Of a stretch of DNA of 64,000 bases, positions 26,132-35,167 are shown piece by piece. The stretch lies in contig NZ_ARXS01000004.1 in assembly GCF_025532145.1 (NCBI RefSeq), positions 177,195-241,194 of the forward strand, in the 5' to 3' direction. Origin of the DNA: Alloalcanivorax balearicus MACL04 (lineage in GTDB: Bacteria > Pseudomonadota > Gammaproteobacteria > Pseudomonadales > Alcanivoracaceae). The stretch's first letter is position 1; every line of letters starts with the position of its first letter. The notes under the pieces were generated by a model that was given only the letters and a program-made list of their open reading frames with translations, was not told the DNA's origin and ran no database searches. The translations under genes were made by a program, and so were the position numbers.

Positions 26132-26150
26132 GGGTCAAACTATTTGACCC
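26132..26150. promoter_or_regulatory. Perfect palindrome GGGTCAAA-CTA-TTTGACCC
   Basis: An eight-base perfect inverted repeat with a three-base spacer, centred about 84 bases before the marR start and just upstream of its -35. The symmetry and position suggest an operator, for the MarR protein or for another regulator of the divergent antiporter gene. Confidence 0.55.
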
Positions 26151-26152
26151 TA

Positions 26153-26180
26153 TTGCCAAATTCATAAGCATGCTTACAAT
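26153..26180 (+). promoter_or_regulatory. Promoter of marR-emrAB with a built-in operator
   Basis: TTGCCA (26153-26158), a 16-base spacer and TACAAT (26175-26180). The spacer and the first bases of the -10 are occupied by a perfect 12-base palindrome, TAAGCATGCTTA (26165-26176), of the size and AT-flanked form that MarR dimers bind. A repressor there would block RNA polymerase. Confidence 0.6.
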
Positions 26181-26224
26181 AGAAATCTTAAACCGGCTCT
26201 AAAGTTGTTATCCGAGGAGCGAGC

Positions 26225-26668
26225 ATGGGCGGAAGGGACACCACGGTTGGGATGAGCCTGAACGATGTGGCGCGCATGATGCGGCGGGACTTCGATCGTC
26301 GGGCCCGGGAGCAGGGCCTGAGCCGGGCCCGCTGGCAGGTGCTCTGGCAGCTTTCCCGGCGGCAGGGCGTGCATCAGGCAGCCCTTGCCGAGGTGATGGA
26401 TCTGGCCCCCATCTCGCTGACCCGCCAACTGGACCAGCTGGAGGCGGAAGGATTGGTGGAGCGGCGCCCGGATCCGTCCGATCGACGGCGCCGGTTGTTG
26501 TTTCTGGCCGACCAGGCCCGGCCGGCGCTGGAACGATTGAAGGCGTTGGCCGAACAAACCCGTGCGCGGGCTTTTGCGGGATTGGAGCCTGCGGATATCG
26601 ACACGCTTATTCGGATTCTGGCCGCCATGCGCGCCAACTTGTGTGATCGCCCGGACCAGGGAGACTAG
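26225..26668 (+). CDS. MarR-family transcriptional repressor of the efflux operon
   Basis: 147 aa. The winged-helix core has LSRARWQVLWQLSRRQGVHQAALAEVM (helices 2-3), the recognition helix region PISLTRQLDQLEAEGLVERR and the wing DPSDRRRRLLFL. It is flanked by dimerisation helices. Such proteins release DNA on binding small aromatic or hydrophobic compounds. GAGG lies seven bases before the ATG. emrA begins two bases after its stop, so it very likely represses its own operon through the palindrome in the promoter. Confidence 0.88.
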   Translation: MGGRDTTVGMSLNDVARMMRRDFDRRAREQGLSRARWQVLWQLSRRQGVHQAALAEVMDLAPISLTRQLDQLEAEGLVERRPDPSDRRRRLLFLADQARPALERLKALAEQTRARAFAGLEPADIDTLIRILAAMRANLCDRPDQGD

Positions 26669-26669
26669 A

Positions 26670-27701
26670 GTGACCTCGATACAACGAACCCGCCGTCTGG
26701 GCATGGGCTTGGGCTTGCTGGTGGCGGTGGTGCTGATCCTGTGGCTGATTTTTGGCGGCCAGCGCTACGTCAGCACGGATAACGCCTACATCAAGATCGA
26801 CATGTTGTCCCTGGCCGCCAACGTCAGCGGGCAGTTGGTGGCGGTGAACGTGGAACGCAATCAGGTGGTGGAGAAGGGGCAGGTGCTGGCGGAAGTGGAC
26901 CCCCGGCCGTTTCGCATCGCCGTTGCCGAAGCGCGGGCGGATCAGCAGGCGGTGCGCAACCGCATCCTGTCGTTGCGGGGAGACTATGCCCAGGCGATGG
27001 CGGAGCGGGATCAGGCCAACCGTGATGTGTCCTATTACCGGCGTGAGCTGCAACGTCTGCAGCGAATGAGGCGCAGTTCGGTGTCCGAGGCACAACTGGA
27101 CGGCGCCCGACAGAAACTGGACCAGGCTCGCGCCAACGGCTCCGTGGCGGAACAGCGTCTGGTCAGCCTGCGGGCGCAGCTGGCGGGCGGGCCTGATGTG
27201 GCGGTGGAGGACCATCCGGATTATCAGGCCGCCACCGCCAAGCTGGAGCAGGCGGAATACGATCTGTCCCAATGCCAGGTCATCGCTCCGGCCTCCGGCA
27301 TCGTGGGCGGCGAAGTGCCGATGATTGGGGAACGGGTGAACGCCGCGGTGCCGATCATTTCCTTGTCGAAGACCGATACGTTGTGGGTGGAAGCGAACCT
27401 CAAGGAAACCCAACTGACCCGGATCGTGCCGGGGCAGACCGCGGAAGTGGAAGTGGACACTTTCCCGGGGGTGAAGTGGGAAGCGGAAGTCATCAGTCTG
27501 AGTCCGGCCACCGGTTCCGAGTTCGCGCTGATTCCTCCGCAGAATGCCAGCGGTAACTGGGTGAAAGTGGTTCAGCGGCTACCCGTGCGGCTGCGTTTGC
27601 TGCCCAAGGACGGCCAGCCGATCCTGCGCTCCGGAATGAGCGCCGAGGTGAGCATCGACACCGGTGACGAGCCGGAGCAACAAACCGCACAGGCGCAGTA
27701 A
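26670..27701 (+). CDS. emrA: EmrA-type membrane-fusion (HlyD family) efflux subunit
   Basis: 343 aa from a GTG start with AGGGAG six bases upstream. One N-terminal membrane anchor (GMGLGLLVAVVLILWLIF) is followed by a biotinyl-lipoyl-like half (VSTDNAYIKIDMLSLAANVSGQ), a coiled-coil hairpin (about 90-180) and the second lipoyl/beta-barrel half (VIAPASGIVGG, RIVPGQTAEVEVDTFPG). It bridges EmrB to an outer-membrane channel across the periplasm. No TolC-like gene is nearby, so a channel encoded elsewhere must be used. Confidence 0.9.
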   Translation: MTSIQRTRRLGMGLGLLVAVVLILWLIFGGQRYVSTDNAYIKIDMLSLAANVSGQLVAVNVERNQVVEKGQVLAEVDPRPFRIAVAEARADQQAVRNRILSLRGDYAQAMAERDQANRDVSYYRRELQRLQRMRRSSVSEAQLDGARQKLDQARANGSVAEQRLVSLRAQLAGGPDVAVEDHPDYQAATAKLEQAEYDLSQCQVIAPASGIVGGEVPMIGERVNAAVPIISLSKTDTLWVEANLKETQLTRIVPGQTAEVEVDTFPGVKWEAEVISLSPATGSEFALIPPQNASGNWVKVVQRLPVRLRLLPKDGQPILRSGMSAEVSIDTGDEPEQQTAQAQ

Positions 27702-27702
27702 T

Positions 27703-29187
27703 ATGACGCGTATCGAGGACCAGCGTCTGGTCACCGCCAGTATCATGCTGGCGACGGTGATGCAGGTGCTCGATACCACCATCGCCAATGTGGCCCTGCC
27801 GCATATGCAGGGCAGTCTCTCCGCCAGTACCGACCAGATTACCTGGGTCCTGACCTCCTACATCGTGGCTTGCGCCATCATGACCCCGACGGTGGGCTTC
27901 GTGACGTCGCGTATCGGCCGGCGCCAGGTGTTTCTGTGGTCGGTGGCCGGGTTTACCGTGGCTTCCGGCTTGTGCGGCCTGTCCACCTCGCTGGAACAGA
28001 TGGTGGCGTTCCGTATTTTGCAGGGTATCTTCGGCGCTGCCCTTGTGCCGCTGTCCCAGGCTGTGTTGCTGGATTCCTATCCGGTGGAAAAACACGGCCA
28101 GGCCATGGCGGTCTGGGGGGTGGGTGTGATGGTGGGGCCAATCCTCGGCCCGACACTGGGAGGCTGGCTGACCGAATGGTACAGCTGGCGCTGGGTGTTC
28201 TACATCAACTTGCCGTTCGGCCTGCTGGCCTATCTGGGGATCTGGCTCAGTGTGCCGGACACGGAAATCCGGAAAACCCGATTTGACCTTACCGGTTTTG
28301 CCCTGCTTGCTCTGGCAATCGGCGCCTTCCAGTTGATGCTGGACCGGGGCGAACACCTGAAATGGTTTGGCAGTCTTGAGATCCAGATCGAGGCGGTGTT
28401 GGCGCTGGCGGGTCTGTATCTGTTCGTGGTGCACTCGCTGACCCATAAAGCGCCTTTTATCAATATGGCGTTGTTTCGGGATCGCAATTTCGTCACCGGC
28501 GTGATGTTCATTTTCGTAGTGGGGATCATCCTGCTCGCCACCATGGCGTTGCTGCCGCCGTTTCTGCAGCAATGGAAGGATTACCCCGCCGCCACCACTG
28601 GCATCGTATTGGCCCCCAGAGGACTCGGATCGATGGTGTCGATGATGCTGGTGGGGCGCTTGATGCGTACCCGCCTCGATCCCCGGGCCCTGGTGATCAC
28701 GGGACTATGTCTGACCAGTCTGTCGTTGTACCAGATGGCGGGCTTTACCCTGCAGGTTTCGCAGAGTGACCTGATCTGGACGGGCGTGCTGCAAGGATTG
28801 GGGCTTGGGTTGGTGTTCGTGCCGGCCTCCGCTCTGACCTACGCCACCCTGGCGCCGTCGTTGCGGACCGAGGGTACGTCGCTGTTTTCCCTTTCCCGTA
28901 ACCTCGGTTCCAGCGTCGGCATCTCGATCATGACCGCCATGCTGACCCGCAATTTGTGGATCAACGAACAACAACTGGGCGAGCAACTGCAACTGAAGGC
29001 CTGGATTGCCCAGGGACTACCGATGAAGGATCTGGTGTCCGGGGTGCCGGCCCAGGTGTATCACACTCTGTTGAGTCAGGCGGCGGAGATCAGCTACATG
29101 AACGATTTCCGCTTGCTTATGTGGATCAACATGGCGGCCATTCCGCTGGTGCTGTTATTACGGCGCCAACTCCCTTCGACGGCCTGA
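27703..29187 (+). CDS. emrB: EmrB-type MFS multidrug exporter (DHA2 family, 14 TM)
   Basis: 494 aa. The TM1 motif is LDTTIANVALPHMQG; the loop 2-3 motif A is GFVTSRIGRRQVFLWS; motif C is GPILGPTLGGWLTEWYSWRW. About 14 hydrophobic helices are spread over the protein. It uses the proton gradient to expel hydrophobic toxic compounds with EmrA. It starts one base after the emrA stop without a clear ribosome site, so translation is probably coupled. Confidence 0.92.
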   Translation: MTRIEDQRLVTASIMLATVMQVLDTTIANVALPHMQGSLSASTDQITWVLTSYIVACAIMTPTVGFVTSRIGRRQVFLWSVAGFTVASGLCGLSTSLEQMVAFRILQGIFGAALVPLSQAVLLDSYPVEKHGQAMAVWGVGVMVGPILGPTLGGWLTEWYSWRWVFYINLPFGLLAYLGIWLSVPDTEIRKTRFDLTGFALLALAIGAFQLMLDRGEHLKWFGSLEIQIEAVLALAGLYLFVVHSLTHKAPFINMALFRDRNFVTGVMFIFVVGIILLATMALLPPFLQQWKDYPAATTGIVLAPRGLGSMVSMMLVGRLMRTRLDPRALVITGLCLTSLSLYQMAGFTLQVSQSDLIWTGVLQGLGLGLVFVPASALTYATLAPSLRTEGTSLFSLSRNLGSSVGISIMTAMLTRNLWINEQQLGEQLQLKAWIAQGLPMKDLVSGVPAQVYHTLLSQAAEISYMNDFRLLMWINMAAIPLVLLLRRQLPSTA

Positions 29188-29465
29188 CCGTTTCCCCATC
29201 AGGATGTTTTCCCGTGGTCGCTCCGAGCCCGCTGGCGAGGCGGGTGAACCGCTGTTTCATGTCGGCCAGAAAAACATTATCGGCTGTGCAAATCAAAACT
29301 TTAGCTTTTTCTCTGTGGGCATAAAGGCATTAGTTATTAATGCTATTTTGGTTTAAAGATAAGAAAAAAAGCCTTTTTTAAGGTCAGGATTTTCTATTAG
29401 AGTCGGAAATGTGAATAAATGAAAATGAAAAAATACCGGAAAAGGGCTGATGAAAGGGGAAGGAC
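29188..29465. other. AT-rich intergenic region without a gene
   Basis: Its first 70 bases are GC-rich, with a CCCGC/GCGGG hairpin (29228-29244). From about 29265 to 29460 the sequence is much richer in A/T than its surroundings, with A- and T-runs and a palindrome GCATTA/TAATGC (29327-29343). No ORF is supported. It probably carries the promoter of the following gene and may be foreign in origin. Confidence 0.6.
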
Positions 29466-29852
29466 ATGGACGCGATGGAGCGAGGGAATCGGCGGCTGTT
29501 TCGGAAGGGGACGGGTATTGGTGGCGGGCAATGGTGGCGATGGAGTGCGGGGATCGCCTGCGCGTTGCTGATGTCACAAGTCCTGGCCAGTGACGGGCAG
29601 GTGCGTTTTCGTGGCAAGATCGCGGTGGCGACGTGCGAAGTGGGAGTGCCTGCCGCCTCCGGGGATGCGGTCCCGGTATCCAGCTGCGAACGGATCAGGC
29701 AGGAAGTGGCGGATCCGATGGTGTTGATGAACACTCCCAGCCCCCACATGAGCTGGCACCGGCTCGATGGCAGCGTCATCACGGGGAAAGCGGAAACCAT
29801 CGTCAGTCAGGCCGCCGATACGCCGACCATCCTGTATCTGAATTATCCGTGA
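29466..29852 (+). CDS. Putative secreted type-1-fimbrial-like protein
   Basis: 128 aa. A basic N-terminus and hydrophobic segment (WRWSAGIACALLMSQVLA) look like a signal peptide cut near ASDG. The mature start DGQVRFRGKIAVATCEV matches the first strand of type-1 pilins (G-x-V-x-F-x-G-x-I...C). A second cysteine (VSSCERI) could give the pilin disulfide, and the end TPTILYLNYP resembles a pilin last strand. It is short for a pilin, and no usher or chaperone gene is nearby. Function unknown: it could be an orphan surface protein. Two ATGs (29466, 29475) follow a GGGGAAGG stretch. Confidence 0.55.
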   Translation: MDAMERGNRRLFRKGTGIGGGQWWRWSAGIACALLMSQVLASDGQVRFRGKIAVATCEVGVPAASGDAVPVSSCERIRQEVADPMVLMNTPSPHMSWHRLDGSVITGKAETIVSQAADTPTILYLNYP

Positions 29853-29857
29853 CAAGA

Positions 29858-29893
29858 TTAAAAAGCCCGGCCCCTTACTGTATCGGGGCCGGG
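29858..29893 (-). terminator. Intrinsic terminator of acs
   Basis: Read on the minus strand: CCCGGCCCC, a ten-base loop, GGGGCCGGG, then CTTTTTAAT. It lies 30 bases after the acs stop, and the plus-strand fimbrial-like gene ends just before it. Confidence 0.88.
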
Positions 29894-29922
29894 AGACAGG
29901 CTAACGGTGATACCGGTCCGCT

Positions 29923-31860
29923 TTAGCGGTTGCGGCGGGTATCGATTAATTGGTCGACCACGCCGGGATCCGCCAGGGTGGAGGTGTCGCCCAGGCTGTC
30001 CAGTTCATCGGCGGCGATTTTGCGCAGGATGCGGCGCATGATTTTGCCGGAGCGGGTCTTGGGCAGCCCCGGAGCGAAGTGGATCAGATCCGGCTTGGCG
30101 ATCGGGCCGATTTCCTCGGTGACCAGTTTGCGCAGTTCCTCGATCAACTCCTCGCTGCCGGTGGCACCGGCCATCAAGGACACATAGGCGTAGATGCCCT
30201 GGCCTTTGACGTCGTGCTGATAACCCACCACGGCGGCCTCGGCGATGCTCTTGTGCAGCACCAGAGCGGACTCGATCTCGGCGGTGCCGAGGCGGTGGCC
30301 GGACACATTCAGGACGTCGTCGACCCGACCGGTGATCCAGTAATAGCCGTCTTCGTCGCGGCGGGCGCCGTCACCGGTGAAGTAGTAACCCGGATAAGCA
30401 CTGAAGTAAGTGTCGATCATGCGCTGATGATCGCCGTAAACGGTGCGGATCTGGCTCGGCCAGCTCGCCTTGATCACCAGGTTGCCGGAAGTGGCGCCGT
30501 TCAGCTCCTTGCCGTCCGGGTCCATCAGGGCCGGCTGTACGCCGAACATGGGCAAGGTGGCGGAGCCCGGTTTCAGATCCACGGCACCGGGCAGCGGGGC
30601 GATCATGATGGCGCCGGTCTCGGTCTGCCACCAGGTGTCCACGATCGGGCAGCGCTCCTCGCCCACCACTTTGTAGTACCACTCCCAGGCTTCCGGGTTG
30701 ATCGGCTCGCCCACCGTTCCCAACAACTTCAGACTCTGCCGCGATGTCTTGGTGACGGGCTCATCGCCGAGCCCCATCAGCGCGCGAATAGCGGTGGGGG
30801 CCGTGTAGAAGATGTTTACTTTGTGCTTGTCCACCACTTGCCAGCAACGGGAGGCGTCCGGGTAGGTGGGCACGCCTTCGAACATCAGGGTGGTGGCGCC
30901 ATTGGCCAGTGGACCATAAACGATGTAGCTGTGGCCGGTGACCCAGCCCACATCGGCGGTGCACCAGTAGATATCGCCGTCGTGATAGTCGAATACGTAT
31001 TTGTGGGTCAGCGCGCTTTGCAGTAAATAGCCGGCGGTGCTGTGTACCACGCCTTTGGGTTTGCCGGTGGAACCAGAAGTGTAAAGGGTGAACAACGGAT
31101 CCTCGGAGTCCATCCATTCCGGTTCGCACCGCGGGTCGGCCTGCGCCATGGCTTCGTGGTACCAGAGGTCGCGGCTGTCGTTCCAGTCCACGTCGCCGCC
31201 GGTGCGTTGTACCACCACGCAGCTGTGAACGCTGGATTGGCCATTCATTGCTTTGTCGGCGTTCAGTTTCAGCGGTACCGTGCGGCCGCCGCGGACGCCT
31301 TCATCGGCGGTGATGACGGCACAGGCGTCAGCATCGTTGATACGGTCCTTGAGGGCCTCCGGTGAGAAGCCGCCGAAAACCACCGAGTGGATGGCGCCGA
31401 TACGGGCGCAGGCGAGCATGGCGTAGGCGGCTTCCGGAATCATGGGCATGTAGATCACGACCCGATCGCCCTTTTTGACGCCGCGGCCGCGCAGTACGTT
31501 GGCCAGCTTGCTGACCTGTTCGAACAGTTCCTGGTAGCTGATGTGCTTATCCTGGTCCGGTTCGTCGCCTTCCCAGATGATGGCGGTTTGCTTGGCGCGT
31601 TGCGGCAGATGACGATCGACGCAGTTGTAACAGGCGTTCAGTTTGCCACCGGCGAACCAGGCCGCGCGACCTTCCTTGAAATCCCAGTCGCTGACGGTAT
31701 CCCAGCGGGTATGCCAGTGCAGCAGCTCTTCGGCGCGGGCCGCCCAGAAGGTTTCCGGATCATCGACGGATTGTGCGTACCAGCGCTCATAGGTGTCGCG
31801 GTCCATGAGGGTCTGACGCTTGAATGACTCCGGAACCGGGTGGATTTTATGCTCGGACAT
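29923..31860 (-). CDS. acs: Acetyl-CoA synthetase (AMP-forming)
   Basis: 645 aa from ATG 31860, which has GGAGG upstream; E. coli Acs is 652 aa. The adenylation P-loop is [32 protein letters not shown] and [16 protein letters not shown] follow, with the hinge [18 protein letters not shown]. The C-terminal lysine in [10 protein letters not shown] (about K606) is the residue that protein acetylation switches off in this family. It activates acetate to acetyl-CoA. It sits next to the pan-cbr cluster, as in Pseudomonas. Confidence 0.96.
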   Translation of the reverse strand: MSEHKIHPVPESFKRQTLMDRDTYERWYAQSVDDPETFWAARAEELLHWHTRWDTVSDWDFKEGRAAWFAGGKLNACYNCVDRHLPQRAKQTAIIWEGDEPDQDKHISYQELFEQVSKLANVLRGRGVKKGDRVVIYMPMIPEAAYAMLACARIGAIHSVVFGGFSPEALKDRINDADACAVITADEGVRGGRTVPLKLNADKAMNGQSSVHSCVVVQRTGGDVDWNDSRDLWYHEAMAQADPRCEPEWMDSEDPLFTLYTSGSTGKPKGVVHSTAGYLLQSALTHKYVFDYHDGDIYWCTADVGWVTGHSYIVYGPLANGATTLMFEGVPTYPDASRCWQVVDKHKVNIFYTAPTAIRALMGLGDEPVTKTSRQSLKLLGTVGEPINPEAWEWYYKVVGEERCPIVDTWWQTETGAIMIAPLPGAVDLKPGSATLPMFGVQPALMDPDGKELNGATSGNLVIKASWPSQIRTVYGDHQRMIDTYFSAYPGYYFTGDGARRDEDGYYWITGRVDDVLNVSGHRLGTAEIESALVLHKSIAEAAVVGYQHDVKGQGIYAYVSLMAGATGSEELIEELRKLVTEEIGPIAKPDLIHFAPGLPKTRSGKIMRRILRKIAADELDSLGDTSTLADPGVVDQLIDTRRNR

Positions 31861-32132
31861 TGCGGCCTCCTTCCATACTGCTCGCCGGTGGCTTGTTGTT
31901 AGACATTGTCCGCACCCGCCCTGGGCCGGGACTCGCCCTTGGGCGATGATGATGACAAGGGTCGGGTGAGGTGAAAGTGCGGCCGCATTATGGCGCGGCA
32001 AAGGAACGCACAGGAATTAAACTATGGTCTAACTCCCTTTGGCGCAAGGGTGGGGGATACTTTGGAGCTAGGTCGATGAGAGAATCGCGGTTCGCGGGCC
32101 GTTTCCGCACAATGGCCGTGAACATGACAAAC
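31861..32132. other. Upstream region of acs, no gene seen
   Basis: The region between acs and the panD terminator must hold the acs promoter, read leftwards. I found no near-consensus -35/-10 pair and no convincing ORF. The plus-strand frames here have no family features. Confidence 0.5.
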
Positions 32133-32159
32133 AAAAACGCCGGCCTCGGGGGCCGGCGT
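32133..32159 (-). terminator. Intrinsic terminator of panD
   Basis: On the minus strand the stem ACGCCGGCC/GGCCGGCGT with a five-base loop is followed by TTTTG. It lies 40 bases after the panD stop. Confidence 0.88.
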
Positions 32160-32199
32160 AGGCGAATCAGGGTACGGGCGCGAGCGTGGCGCGCGACAA

Positions 32200-32580
32200 T
32201 CAGGCGACTTGTACCGGGATCGCGTTGCTGGAGCCTTTGACTTCGTTGCCTTCGCCGACGTAAATCAGCCGCGGCTTGAAGTTAATCAGCTCTGAGCTGC
32301 CGTAGCTGGCGTAAGCGCAAATAATCACGCGATGACCAGGTTGGGCTTTATGGGCGGCGGCACCATTGACGGAGATGATCTTGGATCCTTCTTCCGCACG
32401 AATGGCGTAAGTTTCAAAACGCTCGCCGTTATCCAGGTTATAGATCTGGATTTGCTCATACTCGAGAATGCCGGCCATATCCAGCAGATTGCCATCGATG
32501 GCGCAGGAGCCTTCATACTCCAGTTCCGCGTGGGTAATGCGGGCCTGGTGCAGCTTGGCTTTCAGCATGGTGCACTGCAT
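32200..32580 (-). CDS. panD: Aspartate 1-decarboxylase
   Basis: 126 aa, the normal length. The self-cleavage site is Gly24-Ser25 in YEGSCAID; Ser25 becomes the pyruvoyl cofactor. ISVNGAAAH and the end [10 protein letters not shown] match the family. It makes beta-alanine for pantothenate. GAGAGG lies eight bases before the ATG. panC and panB lie upstream on the same strand. Confidence 0.96.
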   Translation of the reverse strand: MQCTMLKAKLHQARITHAELEYEGSCAIDGNLLDMAGILEYEQIQIYNLDNGERFETYAIRAEEGSKIISVNGAAAHKAQPGHRVIICAYASYGSSELINFKPRLIYVGEGNEVKGSSNAIPVQVA

Positions 32581-32698
32581 ATCGGGTACCTCTCTGAACA
32601 AGCCACGGACGGCCTGGGCAGGCTGTCTGCGGGGCGGCAGTATGCATGAATCACCGGTCACATACAAGGCGCCGCGGAACCGCCAAATCCGTGCTTTT

Positions 32699-33553
32699 TT
32701 ATGTGTTAAGTAACGAAATCGTCACGTTGTCGATCAGTCGCGGTTGCCCCAGGCGGGCGGCGGCGGCAACCACCAGATCCCGGTGTCGCGGGCCCGCCGG
32801 GACCAGCGTGTGGGCATCGGCCACGGTGAAATAATCCACCTGGAAACCCTGCTCGCCGAGGGCGTGGGCCAGACGCGCTTCCAGGGCCCGGTAATCCCTT
32901 TCCCCGGCGGCGATGGCATTGCGCGCCTGCTCCAGATGCTGGTGCAGCAACGCCGCCCTGGGCCGTTCCGCGGCGGTCAGGAAACCATTGCGGGAACTGC
33001 GCGCCAGGCCATCCTCCTCGCGGTCGGTGGGGGCACCGACAATGCGGATCGGCATCATCAATTCCGCGGTCATGCGGCGGATCACCGCCAATTGCTGAAA
33101 GTCCTTTTCACCAAAGACGGCGATATCCGGCTGCACAATATTAAATAATTTGCTCACAACGGTGGTGACGCCGCGGAAGTGCCCCGGCCGGTTGGCGCCG
33201 CACAAATGGTCCCCCAGGTCGTCCACGGACACCCAGGTTTTGTTACTGTCCAAGGGATACATCTCGTCTACGCTGGGCATGAACAGCAGGTCAGTCTTTT
33301 CTTCCCGCAGTAGTGTGCTGTCCTGATCCAGGGTGCGCGGGTAGGCGTCATAGTCCTCGCCAGGACCGAACTGGGTCGGATTGACGAAGATCGAAACCAC
33401 CACGCGAGCAGCCTGCCGACGCGCCTCACGAACCAGACTGAGGTGGCCGTTATGTAAATTGCCCATGGTGGGGACCAGGGCCACGGTTTCACCCGCCCGT
33501 TTCCAGGCGGCGATGGCGTCGCGGGTGGCGCTCACGGTTTCCGCGATGTGCAT
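32699..33553 (-). CDS. panC: Pantoate-beta-alanine ligase
   Basis: 284 aa from ATG 33553 with GGAGG seven bases upstream. The HIGH-type motif is [14 protein letters not shown], followed by [21 protein letters not shown]; the KMSKS-like loop is in GLARSSRN. It condenses pantoate with beta-alanine, using ATP via pantoyl-adenylate. It is the middle gene of panB-panC-panD on the minus strand. Confidence 0.96.
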   Translation of the reverse strand: MHIAETVSATRDAIAAWKRAGETVALVPTMGNLHNGHLSLVREARRQAARVVVSIFVNPTQFGPGEDYDAYPRTLDQDSTLLREEKTDLLFMPSVDEMYPLDSNKTWVSVDDLGDHLCGANRPGHFRGVTTVVSKLFNIVQPDIAVFGEKDFQQLAVIRRMTAELMMPIRIVGAPTDREEDGLARSSRNGFLTAAERPRAALLHQHLEQARNAIAAGERDYRALEARLAHALGEQGFQVDYFTVADAHTLVPAGPRHRDLVVAAAARLGQPRLIDNVTISLLNT

Positions 33554-33608
33554 TGGGATGCCTCCACGATGAAAAGATGCCCCGGCACGGTCGTCCCGGG
33601 AGGCGCAT

Positions 33609-34394
33609 TTAGAAACAGTGTTCCTCGGCGGGGAAGCTGCCGTCCTTGACGGCCTGATCATAGGCGCGGATAGCGGCGGCGATGTCGCCGGCGTCGGCCA
33701 TGAAATCCTTGACGAAGCGCGCCGGCCGCGGGTTCAGGCCGAGCATGTCGTGCAACACCAGCACCTGGCCGTCGCACTCCGGCGCGGCACCGATGCCGAT
33801 GACCGGCGCCTGCACGTTGGCGGTGATCTCGGCGCTGAGGCCGCGCGGTACGCACTCCAGCACGAACAGGGCGGTTCCGGCCCGGTCCAGGGTGATGGCG
33901 GCTTCCAGCAACTCCTTGGCGCCGGCTTCATCCTTGCCCTGTACCCGGTAGCCGCCGAAGGCATTCACCGATTGCGGGGTCAGCCCCATATGGACGCAGA
34001 CCGGAATGCCGTTGCGCTTGAGCACCGTGACGGCTTCTTCAAGCCAGGCGCCGCCTTCCAGTTTGATCACGTTGGCGCCGGCGCGCATCAATTGGGCGGC
34101 GGCGTCCAGGGTACGTTCCAGGGTGGCGGCCCCCATGAACGGCACGTCGGCGATGATCAGGCTGTTCTGATTGCCGCGGGTCACGCATTCCGTGTGATAC
34201 ACCATCTGTTCCAGCGTGACCGGCACGGTGCTCTGCTGTCCCTGGACCACATTGCCAAGGGAATCGCCGATCAGCATGGCTTCCACGCCGGCATCGCTGA
34301 TCAGCCGGGAAAAGGTCGCGTCATAGGCGGTCAGTACCGAAAACTTGCGGTGTTCTTGTTTGTACTTCTGCAGGGTGCGGATGGTTACGGGCAT
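33609..34394 (-). CDS. panB: 3-methyl-2-oxobutanoate hydroxymethyltransferase
   Basis: 261 aa from ATG 34394 with GGGGAG upstream; an ORF six codons longer has no such site. The metal-binding segments VLTAYDATFSRLISDAG and MLIGDSLGNVVQG and the catalytic EGG (KLEGGAWLEEAV) are present, as is VPVIGIGAAPECDGQVLV-like APVIGIGAAPECDGQVLV. It makes ketopantoate from ketoisovalerate and methylene-tetrahydrofolate. A hairpin GGCGCCTG/CAGGCGCC (34422-34448) lies just before it. Confidence 0.95.
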   Translation of the reverse strand: MPVTIRTLQKYKQEHRKFSVLTAYDATFSRLISDAGVEAMLIGDSLGNVVQGQQSTVPVTLEQMVYHTECVTRGNQNSLIIADVPFMGAATLERTLDAAAQLMRAGANVIKLEGGAWLEEAVTVLKRNGIPVCVHMGLTPQSVNAFGGYRVQGKDEAGAKELLEAAITLDRAGTALFVLECVPRGLSAEITANVQAPVIGIGAAPECDGQVLVLHDMLGLNPRPARFVKDFMADAGDIAAAIRAYDQAVKDGSFPAEEHCF

Positions 34395-34483
34395 GGGGCT
34401 CTCCCCTGACAAATAGACGGAGGCGCCTGGAAGGTAAGGGCAGGCGCCCGGGGGCGGGCTTGGGGACTCGGAGGCAAGGCGGT

Positions 34484-35167
34484 TCAGAGGTTCCCCAGCG
34501 GCCGGGGGTTAAAATAGTGGCGCCCCGAGCGGATGTCCAGCAACTCGGCCACCAGTTGCTGGTAGTCCCGGTCGCCCTCCACCAGATCGATGTCGGCGGT
34601 GTTGACGATCAGTAGCGGCGCGCCGTCGTAGAAATGGAAAAAACGGGTATAGGCGTCGTTGAGCCGTTCCAGGTAGCCAGGATCCATGCGCTGTTCGAAG
34701 TCGGTGCCACGTTTGAGCACCCGTTGCCGCAGGGTGGCGGTGGGGGCCTGCAGGTAGATCACCAGGTCCGGTGTCGGGGCGTCGATCAGCATGTGCCTGT
34801 AGACGTTGTCGTAGAGCGGGAACTCTTCGTCGCTCAGCGTCACCTCGGCGAACAGCCGGGTCTTGTCCACCAGGAAATCCGCCACCCAGGGGCCGCTGAA
34901 TAACTCCTGCTGGTGCAGGTTGCGCAACTGTTCCGCTCGCTGAAACAGGAAAAACAGCTCGGTTTGCAGGGCGTAGCGGGCCGGGTCCTGATAGAAGCGG
35001 GACAGAAAGGGGTTGGCTTCCGCCTGCTCAAGCAGGGTATCGAAACCAAAAGTGTCCGCCAGGCGCCGGGTCAGGGTGGTCTTGCCGACACCGATGGGGC
35101 CTTCCACGGCAATCAGACGAGGCAGATTGCCGGCTTCACGACGCTGTTGAATGCGCTGGCTCAACAA
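34484..35167 (-). CDS. Deoxynucleoside kinase (deoxyadenosine/deoxyguanosine kinase family)
   Basis: About 227 aa. The Walker A loop is VEGPIGVGKTTLTRRL near residue 20. The family DRS-type region, the ELFFLFQRAEQLR segment and the thymidylate-kinase-like lid with RVLKRGTDFEQRMD follow. It would phosphorylate purine or pyrimidine deoxynucleosides for salvage. There is no ATG: the first of two TTG codons (35167) has GGAGGAG seven bases upstream, inside the 3' end of folK, so the two genes overlap by 32 bases and are probably coupled. Substrate specificity is not visible. Confidence 0.8.
   Translation of the reverse strand: MLSQRIQQRREAGNLPRLIAVEGPIGVGKTTLTRRLADTFGFDTLLEQAEANPFLSRFYQDPARYALQTELFFLFQRAEQLRNLHQQELFSGPWVADFLVDKTRLFAEVTLSDEEFPLYDNVYRHMLIDAPTPDLVIYLQAPTATLRQRVLKRGTDFEQRMDPGYLERLNDAYTRFFHFYDGAPLLIVNTADIDLVEGDRDYQQLVAELLDIRSGRHYFNPRPLGNL

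Noticed and set aside
34422..34448. Hairpin GGCGCCTG/CAGGCGCC as a terminator between the kinase and panB
   Set aside because: No T-run on the minus strand; the genes look like one operon.
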